Assembly (NCBI RefSeq): GCF_024436395.1
Contig: NZ_JAFMZO010000001.1
Location: 1,062,181 to 1,126,180, forward strand
DNA: 64,000 nt
Source of the DNA: Paradesertivirga mongoliensis
Lineage (GTDB): Bacteria; Bacteroidota; Bacteroidia; Sphingobacteriales; Sphingobacteriaceae
Direction: 5' to 3'
Shown piece after piece: positions 55,384 through 63,129 of this stretch. Positions within the stretch are counted from its first letter, which is position 1. Every line of letters begins with the position of its first letter. Under the pieces are notes generated by a model. The model was not told the DNA's origin. It made no database searches and saw only the letters and a program-made list of their open reading frames with translations. Both the position numbers and the translations under genes were made by a program.

Positions 55384-56874
55384 ATGAAAGAGTTTATTAA
55401 AATACATTCGCGCGATAATGTGATCATTGCACTAAAAGATTTTAGTGTAGGTGATGTGATTGAAGTTGAGGGCAAGCGCATTATCGTGTTAAACGATATT
55501 GAAAAGGGGCACAAAATAGCTACTGAAGAGATCGCTAATGGAACCGATATTATAAAATACGGTTATCCTATAGGTCATGCTACTGCCGATATTAAAATGG
55601 GCGAGCATGTTCACGTGCAAAATGTGAGAACTAATCTAAAGGATGTATTTGATTATAACTATAATCCGAACTTGATTGAGCAGCTTCCTCATCCAAACCG
55701 AAATCTTACGTTTAACGGCTATCGCCGTAAAAACGGAGATGTGGGTATTCGCAACGAAATCTGGATTGTTCCGACAGTAGGTTGTGTAAACGGTATTGCC
55801 GAGCAGATTATCCGTGAGTTTAAGATGGAAGAAAACCCAACTGACATTGACGGTATTGAGGTGTTTAAGCATAGTTATGGATGTTCGCAACTAGGTGATG
55901 ATCATGAAAGTACTCGTTTAATCCTTGGCGACATTGCCCTGCACCCCAATGCCGGTGGTGTTTTAGTTCTGGGTTTAGGATGTGAGAATAACAAGATCGA
56001 CGAGTTTATGATCTCCTTAGGAGATTACGATAAAAGCCGGATCAAGTTTCTTTCCAGCCAGAGTACTTCTGACGAGGTGGAGGATTCAAAAGCATTATTA
56101 AAAGAAATATACGAGCAAATTCGTCAGGATAAACGTGAGCCTATTCCGGTTTCTGAACTTCGGGTTGGCTTAAAATGTGGTGGATCTGACGGTTTATCCG
56201 GTATTACAGCTAACCCTTTGGTGGGCTATTTTTCTGACTGGTTAATCAGCCAGGGAGGAACGACTATTCTTACTGAGGTTCCTGAGATGTTCGGTGCTGA
56301 GCAAATTTTGATGGATCGTTGTGTGAACCCAGAAGTTTTTGACAAGACCGTTCACCTGATCAATGACTTTAAACAATACTTTATAGATCAGAAGCAACCA
56401 ATTTACGAAAACCCGTCTCCGGGAAATAAAGCAGGCGGTATTTCCACCTTGGAGGACAAGTCGTTGGGCTGTACTCAAAAAGGTGGTATTGCTAATGTAG
56501 TCGACGTATTAAAATATGGCGAGCGTTTACACAAAAAGGGGTTGAATTTATTATCTTCTCCGGGTAACGATTTGGTTGCTACCACAGCTTTAGGTGCATC
56601 TGGCTGTCATATCGTATTATTTACCACTGGTCGCGGAACACCGTTTGGAAGTTTTATTCCAACTTTAAAAATTGCGACTAATTCTGAGCTGGCTACCAAA
56701 AAGCCTCATTGGATTGACTACAATGCAGGCCCATTAGCGGAAGACAAAACTTTCGACGAGGCTTTAGAAGAATTTGTAGATAAAATTTTAAGAGTAGCCA
56801 ATGGCGAGAAAGCGCATCATGAAAAAAATGGCTTCCGTGAGATTGCGATTTTCAAGACTGGGGTGACTTTGTAA
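55384..56874 (+). CDS. uxaA: Altronate dehydratase, UxaA, 496 aa
   Basis: Dehydrates D-altronate to 2-keto-3-deoxygluconate. The SAF domain (residues 1-95) starts with FIKIHSRDNVIIALKDFSVGDVI. The catalytic domain has FKHSYGCSQLGDDHESTRLILGDIALHPNAGGVLVLGLGCENNKIDEF, GLKCGGSDGLSGITANPLVGYFSDW and LLSSPGNDLVATTALGASGCHIVLFTTGRGTPFGSFIPT. Its size and motifs match the classical UxaA. It directly follows uxaB. Confidence 0.95.
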   Translation: MKEFIKIHSRDNVIIALKDFSVGDVIEVEGKRIIVLNDIEKGHKIATEEIANGTDIIKYGYPIGHATADIKMGEHVHVQNVRTNLKDVFDYNYNPNLIEQLPHPNRNLTFNGYRRKNGDVGIRNEIWIVPTVGCVNGIAEQIIREFKMEENPTDIDGIEVFKHSYGCSQLGDDHESTRLILGDIALHPNAGGVLVLGLGCENNKIDEFMISLGDYDKSRIKFLSSQSTSDEVEDSKALLKEIYEQIRQDKREPIPVSELRVGLKCGGSDGLSGITANPLVGYFSDWLISQGGTTILTEVPEMFGAEQILMDRCVNPEVFDKTVHLINDFKQYFIDQKQPIYENPSPGNKAGGISTLEDKSLGCTQKGGIANVVDVLKYGERLHKKGLNLLSSPGNDLVATTALGASGCHIVLFTTGRGTPFGSFIPTLKIATNSELATKKPHWIDYNAGPLAEDKTFDEALEEFVDKILRVANGEKAHHEKNGFREIAIFKTGVTL

Positions 56875-56892
56875 AGAAATTAAATATCATTT

Positions 56893-56929
56893 TAAAAGGA
56901 GTATCATGAAAGTGGTGCTCCTTTTTTTG
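56893..56929 (+). terminator. Terminator of the second uxaA
   Basis: AAAAGGAG and CTCCTTTT arms with partial pairing inside and a run of seven T, beginning about 20 bases after the stop codon. Confidence 0.8.
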
Positions 56930-56940
56930 TAACGTAAGTT

Positions 56941-57120
56941 TTGGGCCTACTAGGCTGAAGAGCGCAAGATGGGAAAGCTTACTGCCTTCGCGTCTTTGTA
57001 GCATAGAGTAAAGTTGCCACAAAGGCTCTAAGGCGCAAAGAAGGAAAACTTCGTGCCCTGACGTCTTTGTATACAAAATAAATAGCCGCCGACACTCTAC
57101 GAGCGGAGAGCTCCCGCCTT
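56941..57120. repeat. Intergenic repeat, tandem partial copies
   Basis: No gene is visible. A word close to TGCCTTCGCGTCTTTGTA occurs at 56983-57000 and, diverged, at 57054-57071, about 71 bases apart. The sequence between includes GCCACAAAGGCTCTAAGGCG, of a type common in intergenic DNA of these bacteria. A related word lies at 23189. Confidence 0.55.
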
Positions 57121-57133
57121 GGTAGCCAAAAAA

Positions 57134-57169
57134 GGAAAAGGGATACACCCTCAAGCATATCCCTTTTCC
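57134..57169 (-). terminator. Terminator of the YhcH-family gene
   Basis: Perfect 12-bp inverted repeat GGAAAAGGGATA / TATCCCTTTTCC, followed on the minus strand by seven T. It lies beyond the stop codon at 57190. Confidence 0.88.
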
Positions 57170-57189
57170 AACTGAGAAAGCAATTTTTC

Positions 57190-57639
57190 TTATATCTTCA
57201 CCTTCACCACTAACTTCTTGATCACTCCATCCCCAATCATCGGTGCGTGCACATCCTCAGGGAAGAAAATTCCGAATTGATTATCAGTTAACTGGAAGTA
57301 CATATCAGGCGTTTCATTATAAAAAGTTACGTCTTTTTCAGGATTATACTCCGCTCTAAAGTTCTGACATTTGGAAATGGGTTTCCAGCCAATAGTTTCT
57401 GTTCCGCTAATGCAGAGCTGAATATCAATGGCTTTTTGATGGCACTCAAATTTCTCAAGCGATTCGGCAGCTGTTTTACCACCTTTCGTGCTCATAATAG
57501 CCTTCAACCCGTCCTGGATTTGGTAATTTCCATCTTCAAGGGTGGTCAGGTCCTGATTGCTTATCCACTCAAACGCTGCAGAGAAAAGCGGGTTCAGGCT
57601 ATTGTATTTTGCTGAGTTTTCTAATGAATCTATTATCAT
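57190..57639 (-). CDS. YhcH/YjgK/YiaL family protein, 149 aa
   Basis: Small cupin-like beta-barrel protein of the family found next to sugar-acid and sialic-acid genes. Motifs include HQKAIDIQLCISGTETIGWKPIS (about 67-89) and QFGIFFPEDVHAPMIGDGVIKKLVVKVKI with the likely metal-binding His and Glu. The biochemical role is unsettled; sugar-acid epimerase or isomerase activity has been suggested for relatives. It lies downstream of kdgK on the same strand, but a terminator separates them. Confidence 0.88.
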   Translation of the reverse strand: MIIDSLENSAKYNSLNPLFSAAFEWISNQDLTTLEDGNYQIQDGLKAIMSTKGGKTAAESLEKFECHQKAIDIQLCISGTETIGWKPISKCQNFRAEYNPEKDVTFYNETPDMYFQLTDNQFGIFFPEDVHAPMIGDGVIKKLVVKVKI

Positions 57640-57667
57640 GGTTATATTTTAATTAGTTAAACAAAAA

Positions 57668-57695
57668 ATCCGTCTTACCAAGCAGTAAGACGGAT
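57668..57695 (-). terminator. Terminator of kdgK
   Basis: ATCCGTCTTAC / GTAAGACGGAT, perfect 11-bp repeat with a 6-base loop. On the minus strand a T run follows. A small CCCCCTTCAGGGGG palindrome lies between it and kdgK. Confidence 0.85.
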
Positions 57696-57729
57696 AAGCT
57701 CTATACTTCCCCCTTCAGGGGGTAGGTGG

Positions 57730-58755
57730 TTATCTTTGCACCCTGCCAGAAGCATCACCTTTCATCAAGGTTGCAACTTCAGAAAGTGTAGCATGGTTTA
57801 AATCACCAGGAATGGTGTGTTTCAATGCCGAAGCCGCAACACCAAATTCAGCAGCGTCTGCCATAGACATGCCGGTAACTAAGCCATGAATTAAGCCTGA
57901 TGCGAATGAATCTCCAGAACCAACACGATCCACGATACGTACTTCGTATTGTTTTGTGTGGTAGAACTCATTGCCATCATAAACCAAAGCAGACCATCCG
58001 TTATCTGATGCGCTGTGGCTCTCACGTAAAGTAGAGGCAATGAATTTAAAGCCGAATTTTTCCTTCATTTGTTTGAATACAGATTTGTATCCGTCAAGGT
58101 TTAATTCGCCTTTAGTAATATCAGTACCTTCAGATTTAAAACCTAAAGTAGTTTCAGCATCTTCTTCGTTACCGATACAAACATCAACATATTTACAAAG
58201 CTCAGTCATTACCGATTGTGCTTTTTCTTTGCTCCAAAGTTTTTTACGGTAGTTAAGGTCGATACTGGTAGTGATACCTTTCGCTTTAGCCGCTTTTAAT
58301 GCATCTAAAGTTAAAGCAGCAGCTTTGTCGCTCAATGCAGGAGTAATACCAGTTGTATGGAACCAATCTGCACCTTCAAAAATAGCATCCCAATCAAATT
58401 CAGAAGCATCAACTTCAGAGATAGCAGCATCCGCACGGTCATAAATTACTTGAGAAGCTCTGGCAGAAGCACCAGTTTCAAGGAAATAAATGCCTAATCT
58501 TTTTCCACCGCGAGCCACATATTGTGTATCTACACCATAGCGGCGTAAGTGATTAATTGCAGCCTGTCCGATAGCATTATCAGGAACTTTGGAAACAAAT
58601 ACTCCGTTAGAACCATAATTAGTTACAGCTACAGCAACGTTTGCTTCACCACCGCCATAAGTTACATCAAAGCTATCGCTTTGTACAAAACGCTCGAATC
58701 CCGGAGTCGACAAACGCAACATGATTTCTCCAAGGGTTACTACTTTTTTAGACAT
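57730..58755 (-). CDS. kdgK: 2-keto-3-deoxygluconate kinase, PfkB family, 341 aa
   Basis: Phosphorylates 2-keto-3-deoxygluconate to KDPG, which Eda then splits. The N-terminus VVTLGEIMLRLSTPG and YGGGEANVAVAVTNYG are typical of KdgK, as is DRVGSGDSFASGLIHGL (about 275-291) with the catalytic Asp. It is divergent from eda across a 228-base regulatory region holding a LacI-type operator. Confidence 0.92.
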   Translation of the reverse strand: MSKKVVTLGEIMLRLSTPGFERFVQSDSFDVTYGGGEANVAVAVTNYGSNGVFVSKVPDNAIGQAAINHLRRYGVDTQYVARGGKRLGIYFLETGASARASQVIYDRADAAISEVDASEFDWDAIFEGADWFHTTGITPALSDKAAALTLDALKAAKAKGITTSIDLNYRKKLWSKEKAQSVMTELCKYVDVCIGNEEDAETTLGFKSEGTDITKGELNLDGYKSVFKQMKEKFGFKFIASTLRESHSASDNGWSALVYDGNEFYHTKQYEVRIVDRVGSGDSFASGLIHGLVTGMSMADAAEFGVAASALKHTIPGDLNHATLSEVATLMKGDASGRVQR

Positions 58756-58807
58756 AGTGTATAATATAATTTTTTAAAGAGGTTGATAATTTCAAATTAT
58801 GAAAGGC

Positions 58808-58815
58808 CAAAAATA
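58808..58815 (-). promoter_or_regulatory. -7 element of kdgK
   Basis: On the minus strand TATTTTTG, an exact TAnnTTTG, about 53 bases before the kdgK start. No TTTG was found at the -33 spacing. Confidence 0.45.
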
Positions 58816-58861
58816 CACTTATTTAGAAGAGTGTAAGTATAATTCTACCAATAATTTGCGA

Positions 58862-58879
58862 TAAATTGCCGGGAACGAT
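58862..58879. promoter_or_regulatory. LacI-type operator, third copy
   Basis: TAAATTGCCGGGAACGAT shares TTGCCGGGAACGAT with the copy at 40125 and is followed by TGCGTAAAATTATTC as at 44452. It lies between divergent kdgK and eda. Confidence 0.7.
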
Positions 58880-58983
58880 TGCGTAAAATTATTCAGACAC
58901 CAATTTCTATCTTCGTGTTTTTAAGGTTTAATTTCTATTTTAGCCCGAATTACATAACCTTAAATAATAAAATTTTTTTTAGC

Positions 58984-59643
58984 ATGGATAAGAAGGCTGA
59001 ACTTTTAAAATTAGTGCCAGAACAGGGTATTCTTCCACTTTATTTTCATAAGGATACACAGGTGAGTATTGAACTTTTGCGAGCACTTTACAAAGCGGGC
59101 GTAAAAACCGTAGAGTACACTAACCGTGGCGAGGCGGCTCTGAATAACTTCAGAGAAATGAAAAAAGTCTGTGAAACTGAATTAAAGGGTATGTATTTAG
59201 GTGTTGGGACTATTAAAAATGCCGAGTCTGCGCAGGCTTTTATAGACGCTGGTGCCGATTATATTATTAGTCCGGGCCTGGTAGAAGACGCAGCCGAAGT
59301 TGCCGATAAGAACAATATGCTTTGGGTTCCGGGATGTATGACACCAACAGAAATTATCAGAGCTGAGAAATTGGGAGCAAAATTTGTTAAATTGTTCCCT
59401 GGAAATATTTTAGGACCATCTTTCCTTTCGGGAATTAAGGCTCTTTTTCCCGATTTATTATTTATGCCTACAGGCGGTGTAGATACAAGTAAAGAGAATA
59501 TATCTGGTTGGTTCAAAGCTGGTGTATGTGCAGTGGGTATGGGAAGCAATTTGGTTACTAAAGAAATTATGGAAAACCAGCAGTACGATTTGCTTACGCA
59601 AAACACTATTAAAGTATTAGAAACAGTTAAATCTTGTAAATAA
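58984..59643 (+). CDS. eda: 2-dehydro-3-deoxyphosphogluconate aldolase, 219 aa
   Basis: Class I aldolase splitting KDPG into pyruvate and glyceraldehyde 3-phosphate. Residues 1-30 (MDKKAELLKLVPEQGILPLYFHKD) and VEYTNRGEAALNNF match the family. The Schiff-base lysine is expected in LGAKFVKLFPGNILGPSFLSGIKALFPDLLFMPTGGVD. The start at 58984 is family-typical; a longer frame from 58879 would overlap the operator. It is 20 bases ahead of the transporter gene. Confidence 0.95.
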   Translation: MDKKAELLKLVPEQGILPLYFHKDTQVSIELLRALYKAGVKTVEYTNRGEAALNNFREMKKVCETELKGMYLGVGTIKNAESAQAFIDAGADYIISPGLVEDAAEVADKNNMLWVPGCMTPTEIIRAEKLGAKFVKLFPGNILGPSFLSGIKALFPDLLFMPTGGVDTSKENISGWFKAGVCAVGMGSNLVTKEIMENQQYDLLTQNTIKVLETVKSCK

Positions 59644-59663
59644 ATTAATTTAACAACCCAAAA

Positions 59664-61028
59664 ATGAACCACGAAAAGATCGGGAAATACAGATGGACGA
59701 TATGCGCCATGCTATTTTTCGCCACAACTATTAACTATTTAGACAGACAGGTATTAAGCCTATTGCAGCCTTTGCTGGCCGACGAGTTCGGCTGGTCAAA
59801 TACCGATTATGCGAACATTGCAGCAGCTTTTCAGTTCGTATATGCTATTTCAATGCTGTTTGCCGGTCGGTTAATCGACCGTTTAGGTACTAAATGGGGA
59901 TTTGCCCTGGCACTTATTATCTGGTCAATTGGCGCCATTATCCACGCTTATGCGGTGAATATTGGTACTCTGTTTACTCCGTTGGCAGCAATACTTGGCT
60001 TCTCTACTGTATCTGTTTCCGTTCTGGGATTCATTATTGCCCGGGCTGTTCTCGGATTTGGAGAATCAGGAAACTTTCCAGCAGCTATTAAGGCAACAGC
60101 CGAGTATTTTCCTAAAAAGGAGCGCTCTTTCGCTACCGGTATCTTTAATTCAGGTTCAAATGTTGGCGCTATCCTGGCTCCGCTTACAGTTCCATGGATT
60201 GCGGCACACTGGGGTTGGGAATTCACCTTCTGGATTATCGGAGCGATTGGCTTTTTATGGCTTATTTTCTGGTTTATTTACTATGAAACTCCTGCTAAGC
60301 AAAAGCGTTTAAGCCAGGCTGAATACGCCTATATCCATAGCGATGTAGAGCCTGTGCTAGAAGCCGATAGTACAGCTTCGGCAGAAAAAGTGTCCTGGTT
60401 CAGCCTGTTGGGATTCAAGCAAACATGGTCATTCGCTTTCGGTAAGTTTATGACGGATGGCGTATGGTGGTTCTTTTTGTTTTGGCTGCCCGCTTATCTC
60501 AAGGCCCAGTACGGTATGGTCGGAACCGATATCATGCTTCCAATTGCGGTACTTTATAGTATGACAATGTTCGGAAGTATAGGCGGCGGATATTTTCCAA
60601 CCTATTTCATAAATAAAGGTTACAAACCGTACGATGGACGTATGAGAGCCATGCTAGTTATCGCCCTAATTCCTTTAGTGGTATTGGCGGCTCAACCGCT
60701 CGGACATATCAGTTTCTGGTTCCCGGTTATTTTAATCGGTATTGGAGCTTCTGCTCACCAGGCCTGGTCGGCGAATATCTTCACAACCGTTTCTGATATG
60801 TTTCCTAAAAAAACCGTGGCCTCCGTTATTGGTATTGGTGGTATGGCAGGTGGTTTAGGCGGCGTGTTTATGACTAAACTAGGTGGTTATATTTTTGACA
60901 AATACGAGGCTTTAGGTGATATTGAAACCGGGTATACGATCATGTTCGCAATTTGTGCATTGGCTTACGTAATTGCCTGGTCTGTTATGAAAGCGCTTGT
61001 TCCAAAGATGAAAGCAGTAGAGATCTAA
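59664..61028 (+). CDS. MFS hexuronate transporter, ExuT-like, 454 aa
   Basis: Inner-membrane major facilitator protein of the anion:cation symporter group that includes ExuT, probably importing galacturonate or glucuronate. About 12 hydrophobic helices are present. The N-terminus has MLFFATTINYLDRQVLSLLQPLLADEFGWSNTDYA, followed by the MFS loop GRLIDRLGTKWG and FGESGNFPAAIKATAEYFPKKERSFATGIFNSGSNVGAILAP, typical of ExuT. It directly follows eda. Confidence 0.92.
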   Translation: MNHEKIGKYRWTICAMLFFATTINYLDRQVLSLLQPLLADEFGWSNTDYANIAAAFQFVYAISMLFAGRLIDRLGTKWGFALALIIWSIGAIIHAYAVNIGTLFTPLAAILGFSTVSVSVLGFIIARAVLGFGESGNFPAAIKATAEYFPKKERSFATGIFNSGSNVGAILAPLTVPWIAAHWGWEFTFWIIGAIGFLWLIFWFIYYETPAKQKRLSQAEYAYIHSDVEPVLEADSTASAEKVSWFSLLGFKQTWSFAFGKFMTDGVWWFFLFWLPAYLKAQYGMVGTDIMLPIAVLYSMTMFGSIGGGYFPTYFINKGYKPYDGRMRAMLVIALIPLVVLAAQPLGHISFWFPVILIGIGASAHQAWSANIFTTVSDMFPKKTVASVIGIGGMAGGLGGVFMTKLGGYIFDKYEALGDIETGYTIMFAICALAYVIAWSVMKALVPKMKAVEI

Positions 61029-61057
61029 GTTTATCTCCACTTTCTATACAGTTTTTC

Positions 61058-61093
61058 ACAGAAGCCGCTTCGATTAATCGAAGCGGCTTCTGT
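61058..61093. terminator. Palindrome after the transporter gene
   Basis: Perfect palindrome of 36 bases: ACAGAAGCCGCTTCGATT followed by its reverse complement. It begins 30 bases after the stop codon. The T run is weak, but the stem is strong enough to be a terminator. Confidence 0.7.
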
Positions 61094-61207
61094 ATTTATG
61101 AGTCTTTGCTGCCTGGATGCGTTAATACTTTACTTCAAATGTTCAGCGAATTTTAATATTTTGACACTCAGATGCTTTCCGAAATGTGAAGCATTCGCTC
61201 AAAATTG

Positions 61208-61256
61208 TATGTTTGCTGCCGTTAAAGCATCTCACAGTATGTCGCAAATGTTCCCT
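61208..61256 (+). promoter_or_regulatory. Possible promoter and weak operator upstream of the gapN-like gene
   Basis: TATGTTTG (61208-61215) fits TAnnTTTG. GCAAATGTTCCCTG (61243-61256) matches the reverse complement of the LacI-type motif (GCAATCGTTCCCGG) at 11 of 14 positions. The match is marginal. Confidence 0.3.
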
Positions 61257-61297
61257 GTGGCATCTGTCAGCATTAATTTTAATAAATTATAAATACA

Positions 61298-62920
61298 TTG
61301 GAAACAACTTTAAACCTAGAATCTGTCTTTGTAGAAGAAAGCCAGATCCCCCAAGAATTTCTGATTGAAGAAATTCATCAGAGAGAATTTCTGAGTTGCG
61401 GTGAATTAAAACCCTGGAACGGTGAGGTTCACTCCGTTTATTCTCCCGTTTGTGTTCACACTTCAGAAGGCCTCAAACGAAAGCTTATCGGAACTTATCC
61501 TGTATGTACCCAAAAAGAAGCTATCGATTCGTTGGATGCGGCGGTTGAGGCTTATAATAACGGACGTGGGGTATGGCCAACCATGGGTGTTCAGGAAAGA
61601 ATCGCTTGCGTAGAGAATTTTACTCACAAGATGATTGCGCAGAAAGACATTGTTGTTAAATTAATTATGTGGGAGATTGGCAAATCCTATGCCGATTCTA
61701 TCAAGGAATTTGACCGTACGGTCGAATATATCTATGCTACGATTGATGCTCTAAAAGATATTGACCGCGATTCTTCCCGCTTCCAGATCGAGCAGGGAAT
61801 TGTGGCACAAGTGCGCAGGTCGCCCTTAGGCGTAGTGTTGTGCATGGGGCCATTTAATTATCCCCTGAACGAAACCTTCACCACATTGATTCCTGCCCTC
61901 ATCATGGGTAACACCATTTTATTTAAACCACCTAAGCATGGTACATTATTGTTCTACCCTTTGCTTCAGGCTTTCAAAGAGAGTTTCCCCAAAGGAGTTG
62001 TCAACACCATTTATGGCCGTGGTCATAATATTGTTCCGGTACTAATGCAATCAGGAAAAATTAATGTATTGACCCTTATAGGATCAAGCAAGGTGGCCGA
62101 CGAACTGAAAAAGATGCATCCCAAGGTTAACCGGCTACGTGCGATTTTGGGCTTAGATGCTAAGAACGCCGCCATTATTACCCAGAACGCCGATGTGAAG
62201 TTAGCCGTGAGTGAAACTGTGCTTGGTTCCCTTTCTTTCAACGGGCAACGCTGCACTGCCCTCAAAATAATCTTCGTACATAAATCTATTGTCGACGAGT
62301 TCTTAAGTCAGCTGACTGCCGAAGTGGAAAAGTTGAAGTACGGTATGCCCTGGGAAAAAGGCGTGGCTTTAACTCCTCTTCCAGAGCCGCATAAACCTGC
62401 CTACCTTAAAGAGTGTATTGATGACGCTGTTGCAAAAGGTGCGCGGGTGGTGAACGAAAACGGCGGTGAAACATGTGAGTCTTTTGTTTATCCGGCTATT
62501 GTTTATCCCGTAAATAAAGAAATGAAGCTTTATCGGGAAGAGCAATTTGGTCCGGTGATACCTGTGTTGGCCTTCGACGACTTAGAGGAGCCGATCCAAT
62601 ACCTTATCGAGTCTACACATGGCCAGCAGGTGAGTGTTTTCAGCAACGACGCGGAAGAAGTGGCTTCGTTAATTGACCCGCTGGTGAACCAGGTAAGCAG
62701 GGTAAACGTAAACTGCCAGTGCCAGCGCGGACCGGATGTGTTTCCGTTTACGGGCCGTAAGGACAGCGCAGAAGGTACCTTATCGGTAGTTGATGCTTTA
62801 AGGTCTTTTTCTATCCGCTCACTGGTTGCTACGAAACTGAACGAGAATAATAAGCACCTGCTAAATGAGATTGTGAGCGCCGAAAATTCAAACTTCCTAA
62901 GCACGAAATTTATATTCTAA
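61298..62920 (+). CDS. NADP-dependent glyceraldehyde-3-phosphate dehydrogenase-like ALDH, 540 aa
   Basis: Aldehyde dehydrogenase superfamily protein, closest to GapN, which oxidises glyceraldehyde 3-phosphate straight to 3-phosphoglycerate with NADP. The catalytic Cys319 is in SFNGQRCTALKI and the cofactor region is TLIGSSKVADEL. Where ALDHs have LELGGK, this reads LGLDAKN (residues 284-290), so the general-base Glu appears to be Gly285. The start codon is TTG at 61298; no ATG gives a full-length N-terminus. It would use the product of Eda. A strong terminator follows. Confidence 0.85.
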   Translation: METTLNLESVFVEESQIPQEFLIEEIHQREFLSCGELKPWNGEVHSVYSPVCVHTSEGLKRKLIGTYPVCTQKEAIDSLDAAVEAYNNGRGVWPTMGVQERIACVENFTHKMIAQKDIVVKLIMWEIGKSYADSIKEFDRTVEYIYATIDALKDIDRDSSRFQIEQGIVAQVRRSPLGVVLCMGPFNYPLNETFTTLIPALIMGNTILFKPPKHGTLLFYPLLQAFKESFPKGVVNTIYGRGHNIVPVLMQSGKINVLTLIGSSKVADELKKMHPKVNRLRAILGLDAKNAAIITQNADVKLAVSETVLGSLSFNGQRCTALKIIFVHKSIVDEFLSQLTAEVEKLKYGMPWEKGVALTPLPEPHKPAYLKECIDDAVAKGARVVNENGGETCESFVYPAIVYPVNKEMKLYREEQFGPVIPVLAFDDLEEPIQYLIESTHGQQVSVFSNDAEEVASLIDPLVNQVSRVNVNCQCQRGPDVFPFTGRKDSAEGTLSVVDALRSFSIRSLVATKLNENNKHLLNEIVSAENSNFLSTKFIF

Positions 62921-62940
62921 ATATCGACACTTGATAGCTT

Positions 62941-62971
62941 AAGCCCCTTTTTCATAAGGGGCTTTTTTTGT
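62941..62971 (+). terminator. Terminator of the gapN-like gene
   Basis: AAGCCCCTT / AAGGGGCTT with a 6-base loop and a run of T, 20 bases after the stop codon. Confidence 0.9.
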
Positions 62972-63070
62972 AACGTTTTTTTTACGTCCAGAGGATACAA
63001 TAAATCGCCAAAACCATAACTCTACAGGTTGCCGCTGTGTAGTTTATCTGTTAAGTTAGCAAAAGTAAAC

Positions 63071-63088
63071 CTGTTCCCCGGCAATCGA
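63071..63088. promoter_or_regulatory. Possible LacI-type operator upstream of the second PL1 gene
   Basis: CTGTTCCCCGGCAATCGA. Its reverse strand reads ATTGCCGGGGAAC, matching ATTGCCGGGAAC of the 58862 copy with one extra G. It lies about 42-59 bases before the start codon. Confidence 0.45.
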
Positions 63089-63129
63089 CCTTGGGAATTA
63101 TTTTGCGCTAAACCAATAAACGCCTTTAT

